Origin: Zhongshania aquatica
GTDB taxonomy: Bacteria; Pseudomonadota; Gammaproteobacteria; Pseudomonadales; Spongiibacteraceae
Assembly: GCF_027257955.1 (NCBI RefSeq)
Contig: NZ_JANZNQ010000010.1
Coordinates: 107,379-171,378 of the forward strand
Direction: 5' to 3'
Length of the DNA stretch: 64,000 nucleotides
Position numbers and translations under genes: made by a program. This document shows positions 35,298 through 43,971 of this stretch, one piece after another. The notes under the pieces are model-generated. The model worked only from the letters and a program-made list of their open reading frames with translations. It had not been told where the DNA came from and ran no database searches. Position 1 is the first letter of the stretch; every line of letters starts with the position of its first letter.

Positions 35298-36668
35298 TTA
35301 ACTTTTAACACGCAAATACAAACCTATGATTAACACCGCCAACACGGCTGGCGGCGCAATATACCGCAACAATGCCTGCCAAAGCCAAAAAAATACCCCC
35401 TCAAACCAGCCGTCCCTCACCCCATAAACTAACTTTGGCACCCGCCATGCGGCAAACAAAACAAAGCACCACGCGCACAGCGGCAGCAAAACATTGGCGG
35501 CCAGAATGTCCAGCCACTCCATTAAACTGCGAGAAAACCAGCGCAAATCTGAATCAGGCATCATTGACGTTATCGACAGATCACCGACAATAAATACCAA
35601 GCCTCCGGTAAGTAGAGCGGCCAACCAACGCATAAAGCCCCAGCGCTCCACCAAATAGGCGACCACCGGCTCCATCAGCGCCACCACGGTGGTCAACGAC
35701 AAAATAGACAGCAACAGAAAAAAGCTCGTCCCAGCAATATCACCAAAAACCAAATTACCAAACGAAAAAGGAAGGCTAATAAATAGCAATGCTGGCCCAG
35801 AACCCGAGACAATATGCTGATCAAACACCAAGGCCAAAATAGCCACACCGGCAATCACTAGTACCGCCGTATCAAATACCGCCAAGGCGATTAGCTGACG
35901 TGTCACCGACCTCCCCGACGGGAAATAAGCACCGTAAGCCATCAATGCCCCGGTACCAATACTCAGCGTGTAAAAAGCATGCTGAAGCGCAGAAAAGCCC
36001 GCCCGCCAGGTTAAATCAGCCACCCGAAGATCAAACATCCAACGCAAGGCCGACGGAAAGTCGCCCAAGACGTAGCCGTAGTAAAGAAGCCCCAATAAGA
36101 CCAGTAAAAGAACTGGCAACAAAACCCGCAACACGGCAGCCATGCCACGCACCACGTTGAGCGCCGACAAACCAATTGCCGCTACAAGAAAAACTCGCTG
36201 CCAAAACCGCATCACATCTGGTGATGCCAATAAATCTTTAAACTGCCCTGCGACAGAATCTAAACTCGCGGCCTCCATCACGCCTGAGCCCATTTTTGCC
36301 ACATAAACCAGCAACCAACCCGACACTAGCGAATAATTGGCCGCTAATAGCAGAGCCGCAATGCAGGCTATTTGAGTTACCAGCGACCAATGCTTACTTG
36401 CCTTGGAGTAATGGGCCAACTGATCTATCGCGTGCACGGGATTGCCACGAGCGCGCACAGCAATACGCACCTCGGCCACTGCAATCGGCAACATGATAAG
36501 GAACAAACACGCCACATAGGCGATGAGGTAGGCACCGCCGCCATTCTGACCAAGCTCCTGCGGCGTCCTCCAGAAATTCCCCAAACTGACCACCAAACCA
36601 GTGGCCGCGGCGAGAAAAGTCCAACGGCTAGACCATATTCCTTGAATTTTTCGTTTTCTTAAGGCCAT
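35298..36668 (-). CDS. Sodium-dependent neurotransmitter:sodium symporter-family transporter
   Basis: The 456-residue NSS (SNF) family transporter has about eleven membrane helices. Helix 1 carries the sodium-site segment WTFLAAATGLVVSLGNFWRTP, here cited in pieces (TGLVVSLGNFWR), and helix 2 GGGAYLIAYV. Bacterial members import amino acids or tryptamine-like compounds; the substrate cannot be told. It is inserted between ratA and smpB, genes that are usually adjacent. Confidence 0.88.
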   Translation of the reverse strand: MALRKRKIQGIWSSRWTFLAAATGLVVSLGNFWRTPQELGQNGGGAYLIAYVACLFLIMLPIAVAEVRIAVRARGNPVHAIDQLAHYSKASKHWSLVTQIACIAALLLAANYSLVSGWLLVYVAKMGSGVMEAASLDSVAGQFKDLLASPDVMRFWQRVFLVAAIGLSALNVVRGMAAVLRVLLPVLLLVLLGLLYYGYVLGDFPSALRWMFDLRVADLTWRAGFSALQHAFYTLSIGTGALMAYGAYFPSGRSVTRQLIALAVFDTAVLVIAGVAILALVFDQHIVSGSGPALLFISLPFSFGNLVFGDIAGTSFFLLLSILSLTTVVALMEPVVAYLVERWGFMRWLAALLTGGLVFIVGDLSITSMMPDSDLRWFSRSLMEWLDILAANVLLPLCAWCFVLFAAWRVPKLVYGVRDGWFEGVFFWLWQALLRYIAPPAVLAVLIIGLYLRVKS

Positions 36669-36755
36669 ACGTCGGCAACATCAATTTTGCAAAGCAGCGG
36701 TCTTTTTACCTGACCCCAATAGGTTTTGCCAGCAACTCCCTCTATAATCGCGGGT

Positions 36756-37232
36756 ATGAGCAAAAACAAATCAAAAAATACCAGCGGTACGATAGCCCAA
36801 AACAAAAAGGCACGTCACGATTACACCCTCACCGACAAGTTTGAAGCCGGCGTTGTACTTCGCGGCTGGGAGGTCAAAAGTCTACGCCAAGGTAAAATTC
36901 AAATCACCGATACCTACGTCATATTAAAGGACGGTGAGGCGTTTTTACTCGGCTGTAACATAACGCCGCTCCTTACTGTGTCCACCCACTACGTTACTGA
37001 TCCGACGCGAACCCGTAAACTCTTGCTACACGCCAAAGAACTAAGCAAACTGCAAGAGGCTGTTCAGCAGAAAGGCTATACCTGCGTATGCACCGCGCTG
37101 TATTGGAAAAAGCATTTGATAAAGGCGGAAATTTGTCTTGCCAAAGGCAAACAGGATCACGACAAACGTGAAACTGAGAAAAACCGCGACTGGGAAAGAC
37201 AAAAAATGCGCATTGTGCGCGATCATAACTAA
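36756..37232 (+). CDS. smpB: tmRNA-binding protein SmpB
   Basis: SmpB binds tmRNA and brings it to stalled ribosomes for trans-translation. The 158-residue protein starts MSKNKSKN and contains [22 protein letters not shown], and the basic C-terminal tail [19 protein letters not shown] that enters the mRNA channel. The start at 36756 drops ten unlike residues. Its RNA partner ssrA is 5 kb downstream. Confidence 0.97.
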   Translation: MSKNKSKNTSGTIAQNKKARHDYTLTDKFEAGVVLRGWEVKSLRQGKIQITDTYVILKDGEAFLLGCNITPLLTVSTHYVTDPTRTRKLLLHAKELSKLQEAVQQKGYTCVCTALYWKKHLIKAEICLAKGKQDHDKRETEKNRDWERQKMRIVRDHN

Positions 37233-37255
37233 TACGAGCTGCCCGTCCCTAGATC

Positions 37256-37753
37256 ATGAAAACTCTCTATTTACTGCGCCACGCTAAATCCGATTGGAAT
37301 GACGACAAGCTCACCGATGCCGACCGTCCCATCACTAAACGGGGCAAGCGTGACTGCCAGCTTGTTGCCGCAGAACTGCAACGCACTGGACGACGCTTTA
37401 AGCACGTTTACTGCAGCACTGCCAAGCGCTCACAGGAAACGCTCAAGCGATTCCAAATCGACTCGGATGTATTTGACGACGCCGACATCACCCAAGAAAA
37501 CGCGGCATACACATTTGAAGCAGCCAAATTACTTGCTTGGCTGAAAGAATTACCACAATCACAAGACAGCGCTTTTATCATCGGGCACAACCCCGCGATA
37601 GCCGAGCTGGCCAATTATTTATATGATGGCAAACTTGGCCACGTTGGCACCTGCACCTTCATGGAATTAGAAATTAATATTGAGTATTGGGACCAGCTTA
37701 GAGCCGACAGCGCTAAACTCACCGATATCATTCGACCAAAGCAATTTCGCTAA
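37256..37753 (+). CDS. SixA-like histidine phosphatase
   Basis: A 165-residue branch-1 histidine phosphatase with LLRHAKSDW (the RHG-type catalytic loop, here RHA), a STAKRSQETL segment and the second histidine in IIGHNPAIAELA. Family members include SixA, which dephosphorylates the phosphohistidine of ArcB/PTS proteins. It follows smpB by 23 bases and is probably co-transcribed. Confidence 0.85.
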   Translation: MKTLYLLRHAKSDWNDDKLTDADRPITKRGKRDCQLVAAELQRTGRRFKHVYCSTAKRSQETLKRFQIDSDVFDDADITQENAAYTFEAAKLLAWLKELPQSQDSAFIIGHNPAIAELANYLYDGKLGHVGTCTFMELEINIEYWDQLRADSAKLTDIIRPKQFR

Positions 37754-37786
37754 ATCGCCATCTGCGTCAAAGGACACCAGCTGACA

Positions 37787-38410
37787 ATGACCGCACATCC
37801 GGCATTAAAAGATATAAGCATTGTTAATGACGTACTCATACTCAAGAAAAACCACAAAATAATTCGCCGCATGCAGCGGGTGCTGCCGGGGCCTGAGATA
37901 CACGGCTACCAAGTGTGGGGCTCGTCGTTTCTCATCATGGATTATCTACTCGAAAACCCACCCAAGAAAAAAGCCAAAATCACCGAGATCGGCTGCGGTT
38001 GGGGAATTTTAGGTATTTCCTGCGCACAGCATTTCAAAGCAAAAGTCACTGCCATAGACGCAGACGAACATGTTTTTCCCTATCTCGACGCACACGCAAT
38101 GTTAAACGACGTAAACATCGCAACCCGCATAGCCCGCTACGAACATCTAAAACCAGCAGACCTAAAAGGCCATAGCCTTATGTTGGGTGGCGATATTTGT
38201 TTTTGGGATAATTTAGTTAAACCGCTATTCTCAGCAATAGAAGCCGCGCGCGAAGCGGGCGTTGGCACCATTATTATTGCTGACCCCGGCAGGTCGCCCT
38301 TCCACAAATTGGCAAAGCGCTGCCAAAAAGCCTTCGGCGCGACACTGGTGACCCGAGAAATCAGCAGCCCTAAAAAATTAAGCGGCGAACTGCTAATTAT
38401 TACTCAGTAA
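37787..38410 (+). CDS. Class I SAM-dependent methyltransferase (METTL23/Nnt1-like)
   Basis: The 207-residue protein has motif I EIGCGWGILGISC, an acidic loop AIDADEHVF (motif II), and GGDICFWDN. It resembles lysine/protein-N methyltransferases of the METTL21/23 group and bacterial relatives. The substrate is unknown. It lies in a rightward run with smpB and the phosphatase and converges with ppk. Confidence 0.8.
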   Translation: MTAHPALKDISIVNDVLILKKNHKIIRRMQRVLPGPEIHGYQVWGSSFLIMDYLLENPPKKKAKITEIGCGWGILGISCAQHFKAKVTAIDADEHVFPYLDAHAMLNDVNIATRIARYEHLKPADLKGHSLMLGGDICFWDNLVKPLFSAIEAAREAGVGTIIIADPGRSPFHKLAKRCQKAFGATLVTREISSPKKLSGELLIITQ

Positions 38411-38418
38411 AAACACGC

Positions 38419-40548
38419 TTATTTTTTAGACTTACCCTTAGATGCTTTTACCTTAAACCGCGAGCGATAATCCAGCTTAGCCAAACGCGGCAATTTACCC
38501 GTGCTCAAAAACTGATGGGTTAAAAGCTGTGAGCGAATCTTCGCCGCACTCTTCTTTCGTGGCTTAAAGGCATTACTTTGCGCCACATCTATAATCCGCG
38601 CCTTCACATTGTCTGCCCACTGCAAATCGATAATTGACTGCAAAGTTTCCTGCAAAGGCTTGCTATAAACGGGGCACGTCACCTCCACCCTGAAGTCAAT
38701 ATTTCGGGTCATCAAATCCGCAGAGGAAATAAAATAGCGCGGCTCGCCAGCGTTACGGAAAATATACACACGGGGGTGCTCCAAAAAACCATCCACAATA
38801 CTAATGGCTTCAATATTCTCACTAAGCCCTTTAACACCGGGAACTAGCGAACACATCCCACGCACAATCAAGCGCACAGGCACACCAACTGAACTAGCTT
38901 CGTATAATTTATCGATCAATTCGCGATCAACTAAATTATTGCACTTCAGGGTAATACCACACTCACGCCCTTTCTTGCCGTTGTGAATCTCAGTTTCTAC
39001 TAGCCCAAGCAAACGCTCGCGACTATTCAGCGGCGACACACCCAGATGCTTAAACTCGTGGCGCTTATAGTTGTAGGCGATAAAATCAAAAACCTTCGCC
39101 ACCTCGTCGCCTAGCGCTTGGTCGTAGGTTAACAAACTAAAATCGGTGTAAACCGTTGCGGTCTTCTCGTTAAAGTTACCCGTGCCGATATGGGAATAAT
39201 ACTTTTGAACGCTGCCCTCCTGCCGCACAATCGAGATTAACTTACTGTGCACTTTAAGCCCCGGCACACCCAAAATAACATTCACGCCGCCGTCGGTAAG
39301 ACGCTGCGACAACGCGATATTCGCCTCTTCATCAAATCGCGCCTGCAACTCCACAACAACCGTCACCTCCTTATGATTCGCCACGGCATTCAGCAAAGCG
39401 TCCACCACGTGGGAGTTGGAGGCAACCCGATACAGACTCGCCTTAATACTTTTAACCGCCGGATCTATCGCTGCTGTCTTGAGCAAATCCGTCAGGTAAT
39501 TAAAGCTGTGATAAGGATAGTGCAGCAATATATCTTGCTCACGGAGACAGCTCAGAATATTCGCCGCCTGATCAATCGCGGGAACCGGAATAGTTGGGAG
39601 TTGCTTATTATCTAAGTACGCAGGTCCCAAATTAGGAAAGCGCATAAAATCTTTAGAGTTGTGGTAGCGGCCACCCGGAATCATCGAATCCAAGCGACCC
39701 AATTCCAAGCGCTTCACCAGATACTCCAGTAAATCATTCGGCATGGCGCTGTCGTATACAAAGCGCACCGGGTCACCTTTTTTACGACGCTTCAAGCTTT
39801 GGGTCATTTTTTCGACGAAGGTATGCGTTACTTCCTCGCCCAGCTCCAAGTCCGCATCACGGGTTAGCTTTATGGTATATGCTGCCGTTTCGTCCATGGG
39901 GAAAATGCCACGAAACACCTCGGGTAGGCATACCCGAATCATGTTCTCTAGCGCAATAAGAACCTTGCCGCGCTTACCTTTGCGACCGGGAATACGGATA
40001 AATCGATCAAGTCGCACTGTCGGTATTTCAAGCAATGCAAAGCGCGTTTGCTGCTCACTACTCAGCTTAATAGCGAGATAAATTGAAGCGTCGTTGAGTT
40101 CTGGAATCGGATTGGCGTCATCCAATATGATCGGCACCAACTCCTGCTGAATATGCGAATGAAAGTATCCACGCACAAATTTAGTCTGGGTCTCATCTAG
40201 CTGCCGCTCATTGATCAAATAGATTTTACGACGACGCAGCTCTTTCAGGTTTTCACGATACATCGTGTCAAAACGATGCTGAAGCTTCATAACCGTTTGA
40301 CGTATCTCTTCTAAAAGCGCCTTATACTCTTCTTGCTTTGACGCTGGCGAAAATGCTGCCAAGCGACGCACATCCGCAACACGCACACGGAAAAACTCAT
40401 CGAGGTTATTTGAAAAAATCCCCAAATACCGAATGCGCTGAATTACCGGCACGTCGGGATCCGCCGCCTCTTGTAATACCCGTTCATTAAACGAAAGCCA
40501 ACTCAGCTCTTTAGCAACCCATGACGTTACTTCGCTCTGCCCGCTCAT
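38419..40548 (-). CDS. ppk: Polyphosphate kinase 1
   Basis: PPK1 makes inorganic polyphosphate from ATP. The 709-residue enzyme has the N-terminal domain (ELSWLSFNERVLQEA), the catalytic histidine in GLKVHSKLI and the second PLD-like domain (YFISSADLMTRNIDFRVE). The basic tail of about 40 residues is longer than usual. It is divergent from ppx; the 142-base gap holds a palindrome. Confidence 0.97.
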   Translation of the reverse strand: MSGQSEVTSWVAKELSWLSFNERVLQEAADPDVPVIQRIRYLGIFSNNLDEFFRVRVADVRRLAAFSPASKQEEYKALLEEIRQTVMKLQHRFDTMYRENLKELRRRKIYLINERQLDETQTKFVRGYFHSHIQQELVPIILDDANPIPELNDASIYLAIKLSSEQQTRFALLEIPTVRLDRFIRIPGRKGKRGKVLIALENMIRVCLPEVFRGIFPMDETAAYTIKLTRDADLELGEEVTHTFVEKMTQSLKRRKKGDPVRFVYDSAMPNDLLEYLVKRLELGRLDSMIPGGRYHNSKDFMRFPNLGPAYLDNKQLPTIPVPAIDQAANILSCLREQDILLHYPYHSFNYLTDLLKTAAIDPAVKSIKASLYRVASNSHVVDALLNAVANHKEVTVVVELQARFDEEANIALSQRLTDGGVNVILGVPGLKVHSKLISIVRQEGSVQKYYSHIGTGNFNEKTATVYTDFSLLTYDQALGDEVAKVFDFIAYNYKRHEFKHLGVSPLNSRERLLGLVETEIHNGKKGRECGITLKCNNLVDRELIDKLYEASSVGVPVRLIVRGMCSLVPGVKGLSENIEAISIVDGFLEHPRVYIFRNAGEPRYFISSADLMTRNIDFRVEVTCPVYSKPLQETLQSIIDLQWADNVKARIIDVAQSNAFKPRKKSAAKIRSQLLTHQFLSTGKLPRLAKLDYRSRFKVKASKGKSKK

Positions 40549-40606
40549 TTCTTACCCTTTCACCAAAAATGTAATTAAACCAACACATCAGCTTAATAAA
40601 ATATCA

Positions 40607-40622
40607 TGTCACTAATATGACA
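40607..40622. promoter_or_regulatory. Palindrome in the ppk-ppx intergenic region
   Basis: TGTCA-N6-TGACA is a perfect inverted repeat roughly midway between the two divergent polyphosphate genes. It resembles an operator. It is not a PhoB box, which would be a direct repeat. Confidence 0.45.
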
Positions 40623-40690
40623 CATTTAAGCAGTCGATTTTGCTCTGTCCAGCCGATACACTAAACAATCATTAAGGAACCAATATTACA

Positions 40691-42190
40691 ATGGCTCAAA
40701 ACAGCGACTCTTACGCAGCTCTAGACCTCGGCTCAAATAGCTTCCACTTGCTCATCGCCAGCTTCCAAGACAACAAGCTCCGCGTCATAGATCGCCATAA
40801 AGACATGGTTAGACTCGCCGCCGGCCTCGATGACGACGGTCGCCTAAGTGACGTCGCCCAAGACCGCGCACTAGAGAGCCTAGCAAAAATGGCCGATCGC
40901 CTCCGCGGTGTGCCGCGCCGGCAAATCCGCATCGTCGGTACCAATACCCTGCGCGCAGCCGTCAATGCCAGCGAATTTATGGCCAAGGCAGAATCTGTAC
41001 TCGGCTTACCTATCAACATTATTTCAGGCACCGAAGAGGCTCGCCTCGTCTACCTCGGCGTCGCCAACGACTTTGCGCCAGAAAAACAGCGCAGACTGGT
41101 CATCGACATTGGCGGCGGTTCAACCGAATTAGTTATTGGCACCAACACCCCGCGCCAGCTCGAAAGTCTGCCAATGGGCTGTGTTAGCTTTAGCATGCGC
41201 TACTTTAAAAATGGCGACATCAGCGACAAGGCCTTTAAAAAAGCCGTAAACGCAGCAAGACAAATGATCGGCCCCTACGTAGAACCCTTTCGCGCTCAGT
41301 GGGACGAAGCCGTTGGCTCCTCTGGCACCATCCGTAGTATTGGCAAAATTCTGGCTGATCAACAATTCAGTGAAGCCGGTTATATTTCAGCGGAAGGTTT
41401 AGAAAAACTCAAAGACCAAGTACTGTCAGCAGACAACAATCGCAATCTAAATATCCCCGGCCTCAGCGAAGACCGCAAAGACGTATTCGTTGGCGGCTTC
41501 GCAGTACTTTACGCACTATTCCAAGAATTAGACATGCAAGGCCTGCACGTGTCTGCCTACGCGATACGAGAAGGTATCGTCCACGACCTTGCCGGACGGC
41601 TGCATCATCGAGATAAACGCGAAGACACCATCAAGCAATTCATCGTTCAATACGGCATAGACAGCGCCCAAGGCGATCGCGTTGCGGATTTATGCTCAAG
41701 ACTCTTACCCGCCGTTGCACCACATATCAACACACCAGAATCCGAAGCCGAATCGTTGCTGCGCTGGGCCGCTCAACTGCATGAACTTGGCCTTGCCATT
41801 GCCCACGGCGGCTACCATAAACACGGCGCCTACATCCTCGGCAATGCCGACATGCCAGGGTTCTCCCGACAGGAACAAGCGCGCCTCAGCTTTTTAGTGG
41901 CCAACCATCGCCGCAAACCCAAGCAACCTAGTGTACTGACCTACGGCGTCACTCCTGACTGGCCACTCACCTGCGTACTGCGCCTAGCCTGTATTTTTTA
42001 TCGCCGCCGACAGCCGAAGAAACTACCCGACGGCATAAGCCTACAAAGCTCGAAAGCAGACGAACTCCTACTGTCCATTCCTGAAAATTGGCTTAGCATC
42101 AACCCACTCATTGCCGCCGACCTTGAAGACGAAGCAGAACTGCTAAATAAGTCATTAAACATTAAGCTCAGCATCGAACGAATAAACTAA
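40691..42190 (+). CDS. ppx: Exopolyphosphatase (Ppx/GppA family)
   Basis: Ppx releases phosphate from the ends of polyphosphate chains. The 499-residue ASKHA-fold protein has DLGSNSFHLLI (phosphate 1), the catalytic EEARLVYLGV, VIDIGGGSTELVIG (phosphate 2) and SSGTIRSIG, followed by an HD-like C-terminal domain. Ppx and GppA are hard to separate by sequence; the ppk neighbour favours Ppx. Confidence 0.93.
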   Translation: MAQNSDSYAALDLGSNSFHLLIASFQDNKLRVIDRHKDMVRLAAGLDDDGRLSDVAQDRALESLAKMADRLRGVPRRQIRIVGTNTLRAAVNASEFMAKAESVLGLPINIISGTEEARLVYLGVANDFAPEKQRRLVIDIGGGSTELVIGTNTPRQLESLPMGCVSFSMRYFKNGDISDKAFKKAVNAARQMIGPYVEPFRAQWDEAVGSSGTIRSIGKILADQQFSEAGYISAEGLEKLKDQVLSADNNRNLNIPGLSEDRKDVFVGGFAVLYALFQELDMQGLHVSAYAIREGIVHDLAGRLHHRDKREDTIKQFIVQYGIDSAQGDRVADLCSRLLPAVAPHINTPESEAESLLRWAAQLHELGLAIAHGGYHKHGAYILGNADMPGFSRQEQARLSFLVANHRRKPKQPSVLTYGVTPDWPLTCVLRLACIFYRRRQPKKLPDGISLQSSKADELLLSIPENWLSINPLIAADLEDEAELLNKSLNIKLSIERIN

Positions 42191-42242
42191 GCGAGCGAAC
42201 ACGCTGGCCGCCGCCAACGCAAAGCGTTACACTTACCCATCT

Positions 42243-42605
42243 GGGGCCGATTTGGATTCGACGCCGGTTACAACGCTCTGAGGTGCATGCCGTGATGACA
42301 GCGAATCACGTAAATCCAAAGCTGTAAACCTAATAGTTGCCAACGACGACAACTACGCTCTAGCCGCTTAAACCCCGGTTAGCGGTCGCTACCAGATGCT
42401 TGTAAATGGGACGCGACTGTCATATAGAACAAGCTAGCGAGTAAGGCATGTCTGAGGCTGAGCCGCGAAACACTTTATCAGAATCGCCAATAACGTCCTG
42501 ACCGTCGGGCTGTTTGCGGTTAAATCAATTGACGGAGACCAAGCATGTGAAGAGCCCTGAGTGGCGGACTGACGGACGCGGGTTCAATTCCCGCCGGCTC
42601 CACCA
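42243..42605 (+). ncRNA. ssrA: tmRNA
   Basis: The 363-base transfer-messenger RNA opens with GGGGCCGATTTGGATTCGAC and closes with a tRNA-Ala-like 3' half: GGTTCAATTCC T-arm, GGCTCCACCA end. The tag frame at 42339-42371 encodes ANDDNYALAA and TAA, one residue different from the E. coli tag (ANDENYALAA). A -10-like TACACT lies at 42228-42233. Two mobile elements have used its 3' end as their attachment site. The gene is intact, because the first element restored the last 26 bases. No intrinsic terminator follows. Confidence 0.97.
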
Positions 42606-42609
42606 AAAT
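42580..42609 (+). repeat. attL of the provirus (ssrA 3' end)
   Basis: These 30 bases cover the T-arm and acceptor end of tmRNA plus AAAAT. They recur without a mismatch at 54781-54810. Confidence 0.92.
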
Positions 42610-42671
42610 TTATTATATTTATCAGTAGTTTAGAAAGGTTTTAAATAGCAGGCGTCCACAAACTGACCACA

Positions 42672-42971
42672 TTACTTTATCAGTCCACGGCCCAAGGTTG
42701 CGAGTATGTAACCGGCCACGCCCCACACTAACGCGGCTTTTAGCCAGTTTGTGGGCGCGGGATTGCCTAGCGTGGTTATGACTGTTCCGTTTTTGTCGGT
42801 AATGACTATACCGCCTTCAATACCTAGCGCGGATATTAAGCCTTTGCCGCTGCTCGGCCCCGTATATAGCGGGAATGCCGGCCCGATATTGGTTTTTGCG
42901 TAGACTTTGTAATCTTTGCCGACCTTATCGAATGCACTGGCGGTAATCTCTGCCAGTATGTCGCGGCTCAT
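42672..42971 (-). CDS. Provirus membrane protein, last late gene
   Basis: The 99-residue protein has no family I recognise. Residues 1-70 are soluble and Gly-rich with GIVITDKNGTVITTLGN; residues about 75-95 form one membrane helix (LKAALVWGVAGYILATLG) followed by a basic end. It could be a virion membrane protein. Its ATG overlaps the stop of the basic peptide gene upstream (TAATG). Confidence 0.75.
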   Translation of the reverse strand: MSRDILAEITASAFDKVGKDYKVYAKTNIGPAFPLYTGPSSGKGLISALGIEGGIVITDKNGTVITTLGNPAPTNWLKAALVWGVAGYILATLGRGLIK

Positions 42972-43072
42972 TATTTGCGACCACGTTTGGCTTTTCTAGC
43001 ACCTTTGCGGCCTGCCGATTTTGCCGCCGCGCTGCCTTTGGTAAAGCGTCCTGATTTGGTTCTGCCTTTCAT
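42971..43072 (-). CDS. 33-residue basic peptide of the provirus
   Basis: ATG 43072 to TAA 42971 encodes 33 residues starting MKGRTKSGRFTKG and ending RKAKRGRK. Almost half are Lys or Arg and there are no acidic residues, so it probably binds DNA, perhaps inside the virion. It overlaps its upstream neighbour by ATGA and its downstream neighbour by TAATG, which supports real translation. Confidence 0.75.
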   Translation of the reverse strand: MKGRTKSGRFTKGSAAAKSAGRKGARKAKRGRK

Positions 43073-43239
43073 AGTCTGCCCCTTAGTTCTACTTTGTCTT
43101 CAACTCGGTCTATTCGCGCATGGGCGCGGCTTAGTGACTGTTTTAGCCATGTAATGTCAGTGCGGATCGCGGCCACTGTTGCAACTGAGGAAAATACACC
43201 TGTTCCCAGTGAAATTATTATGGCTTGCCAAAATTCCAC
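43069..43239 (-). CDS. 56-residue membrane/coiled-coil protein of the provirus
   Basis: The frame starts with GTG 43239. Residues 3-25 form a membrane helix (WQAIIISLGTGVFSSV), followed by a charged helix WLKQSLSRAHARIDRVEDK. This topology resembles small holin-accessory or spanin-like proteins, but the match is only in layout. The ATGA overlap with the basic peptide gene suggests coupling. Confidence 0.65.
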   Translation of the reverse strand: MEFWQAIIISLGTGVFSSVATVAAIRTDITWLKQSLSRAHARIDRVEDKVELRGRL

Positions 43240-43242
43240 GGT

Positions 43243-43341
43243 TCACCGCTTCAACAAATAGCGCGTTAGGTATGCGGCAAGTACGCCACCCGCTGCCGTT
43301 ATCGCTATTTGTTTAAGTATGCTTTTGGTTTCTTCGCTCAT
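43243..43341 (-). CDS. 32-residue single-helix membrane peptide
   Basis: MSEETKSILKQIAITAAGG... is a short acidic-basic head, one membrane helix (residues 10-28) and a basic end LLKR. The start overlaps the stop of the preceding gene (ATGA). Size and layout match virion membrane peptides of PM2-like viruses; no function can be given. Confidence 0.65.
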   Translation of the reverse strand: MSEETKSILKQIAITAAGGVLAAYLTRYLLKR

Positions 43342-43475
43342 TGGCACCCCACCACTGCGCAAACGGCTTGCGTGATGACTGGTGCAAGGCCAAGGCTACC
43401 ACCGGCCACGGTTAAGCCTAGCGCGACAATTGCAGCGATGACTGGCCGTGATTTTAGTCGTGCTGGGATTTTCAT
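43338..43475 (-). CDS. 45-residue single-helix membrane peptide
   Basis: The start MKIPARLKSRPVIAA at 43475 overlaps the preceding stop by four bases. A basic head precedes one membrane helix (12-30), and the end carries two cysteines (VCAVVGC). The upstream extension to 43601 reads over another gene and is not used. Confidence 0.65.
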   Translation of the reverse strand: MKIPARLKSRPVIAAIVALGLTVAGGSLGLAPVITQAVCAVVGCQ

Positions 43476-43672
43476 TTGCTCTGCTCTTTGCGGCGATTGT
43501 TTAGGCTGCCGATTGCGTCTAGTCGGTCTGCCGATTCGATGCCATGCGCTGCAGCCATTGCCACGGCCTCGGCCTCGGTTAGCTTTTGCAGTTCGGCCCA
43601 TGCCGGTATGGTTTCTGGCTCGCTGTTATATGCGTGGTCTGTTGTGTGCTTGCGTCGATGCAATATGCTCAT
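43472..43672 (-). CDS. 66-residue soluble provirus protein
   Basis: The protein is polar and mostly helical (EAEAVAMAAAHGIESADRLDA) with basic ends and no membrane segment. It has no recognised family. Both ends overlap neighbours (TAATG at 43672, ATGA at 43475), so it belongs to the late operon. Confidence 0.7.
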   Translation of the reverse strand: MSILHRRKHTTDHAYNSEPETIPAWAELQKLTEAEAVAMAAAHGIESADRLDAIGSLNNRRKEQSK

Positions 43673-43971
43673 TAATAAAGTTCCTCTGGAAGGTTTAGGG
43701 CTTGCACGTCTTTCCGATAAGCAAACCCGTCATAAGGGTGTAAAAAATCATAAAACCACGAACCCAATGAAAAAGAGTCGTTATCTATTCCATCGTCGTA
43801 ATTGTCACCCAGCGCATTTACCGCACCATAAACGACATTATTAGGATCGGCGGGGTTTACTGCCTGACCTATTGCGACCGCGTTTTTCTTCGCGTAATAA
43901 CCCGCCGCGACCAAGGCAACACCGCCAGCGACTACAAGCCATGCGGCCGTTGGTATGCTTTTTAATGTCAT
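43672..43971 (-). CDS. Provirus membrane protein, 99 residues
   Basis: A membrane helix at residues 10-27 (AWLVVAGGVALVAAGYY) is followed by an Asn/Asp-rich segment (PNNVVYGAVNALGDNYDDG) and an aromatic C-terminal part (WFYDFLHPYDGF). The family is unknown. It overlaps the transglycosylase gene by ATGA. Confidence 0.7.
   Translation of the reverse strand: MTLKSIPTAAWLVVAGGVALVAAGYYAKKNAVAIGQAVNPADPNNVVYGAVNALGDNYDDGIDNDSFSLGSWFYDFLHPYDGFAYRKDVQALNLPEELY

Noticed and set aside
40607..40622. PhoB box before ppk/ppx
   Set aside because: A Pho box is a direct repeat of CTGTCAT with a four-base spacer; here the half-sites are inverted.
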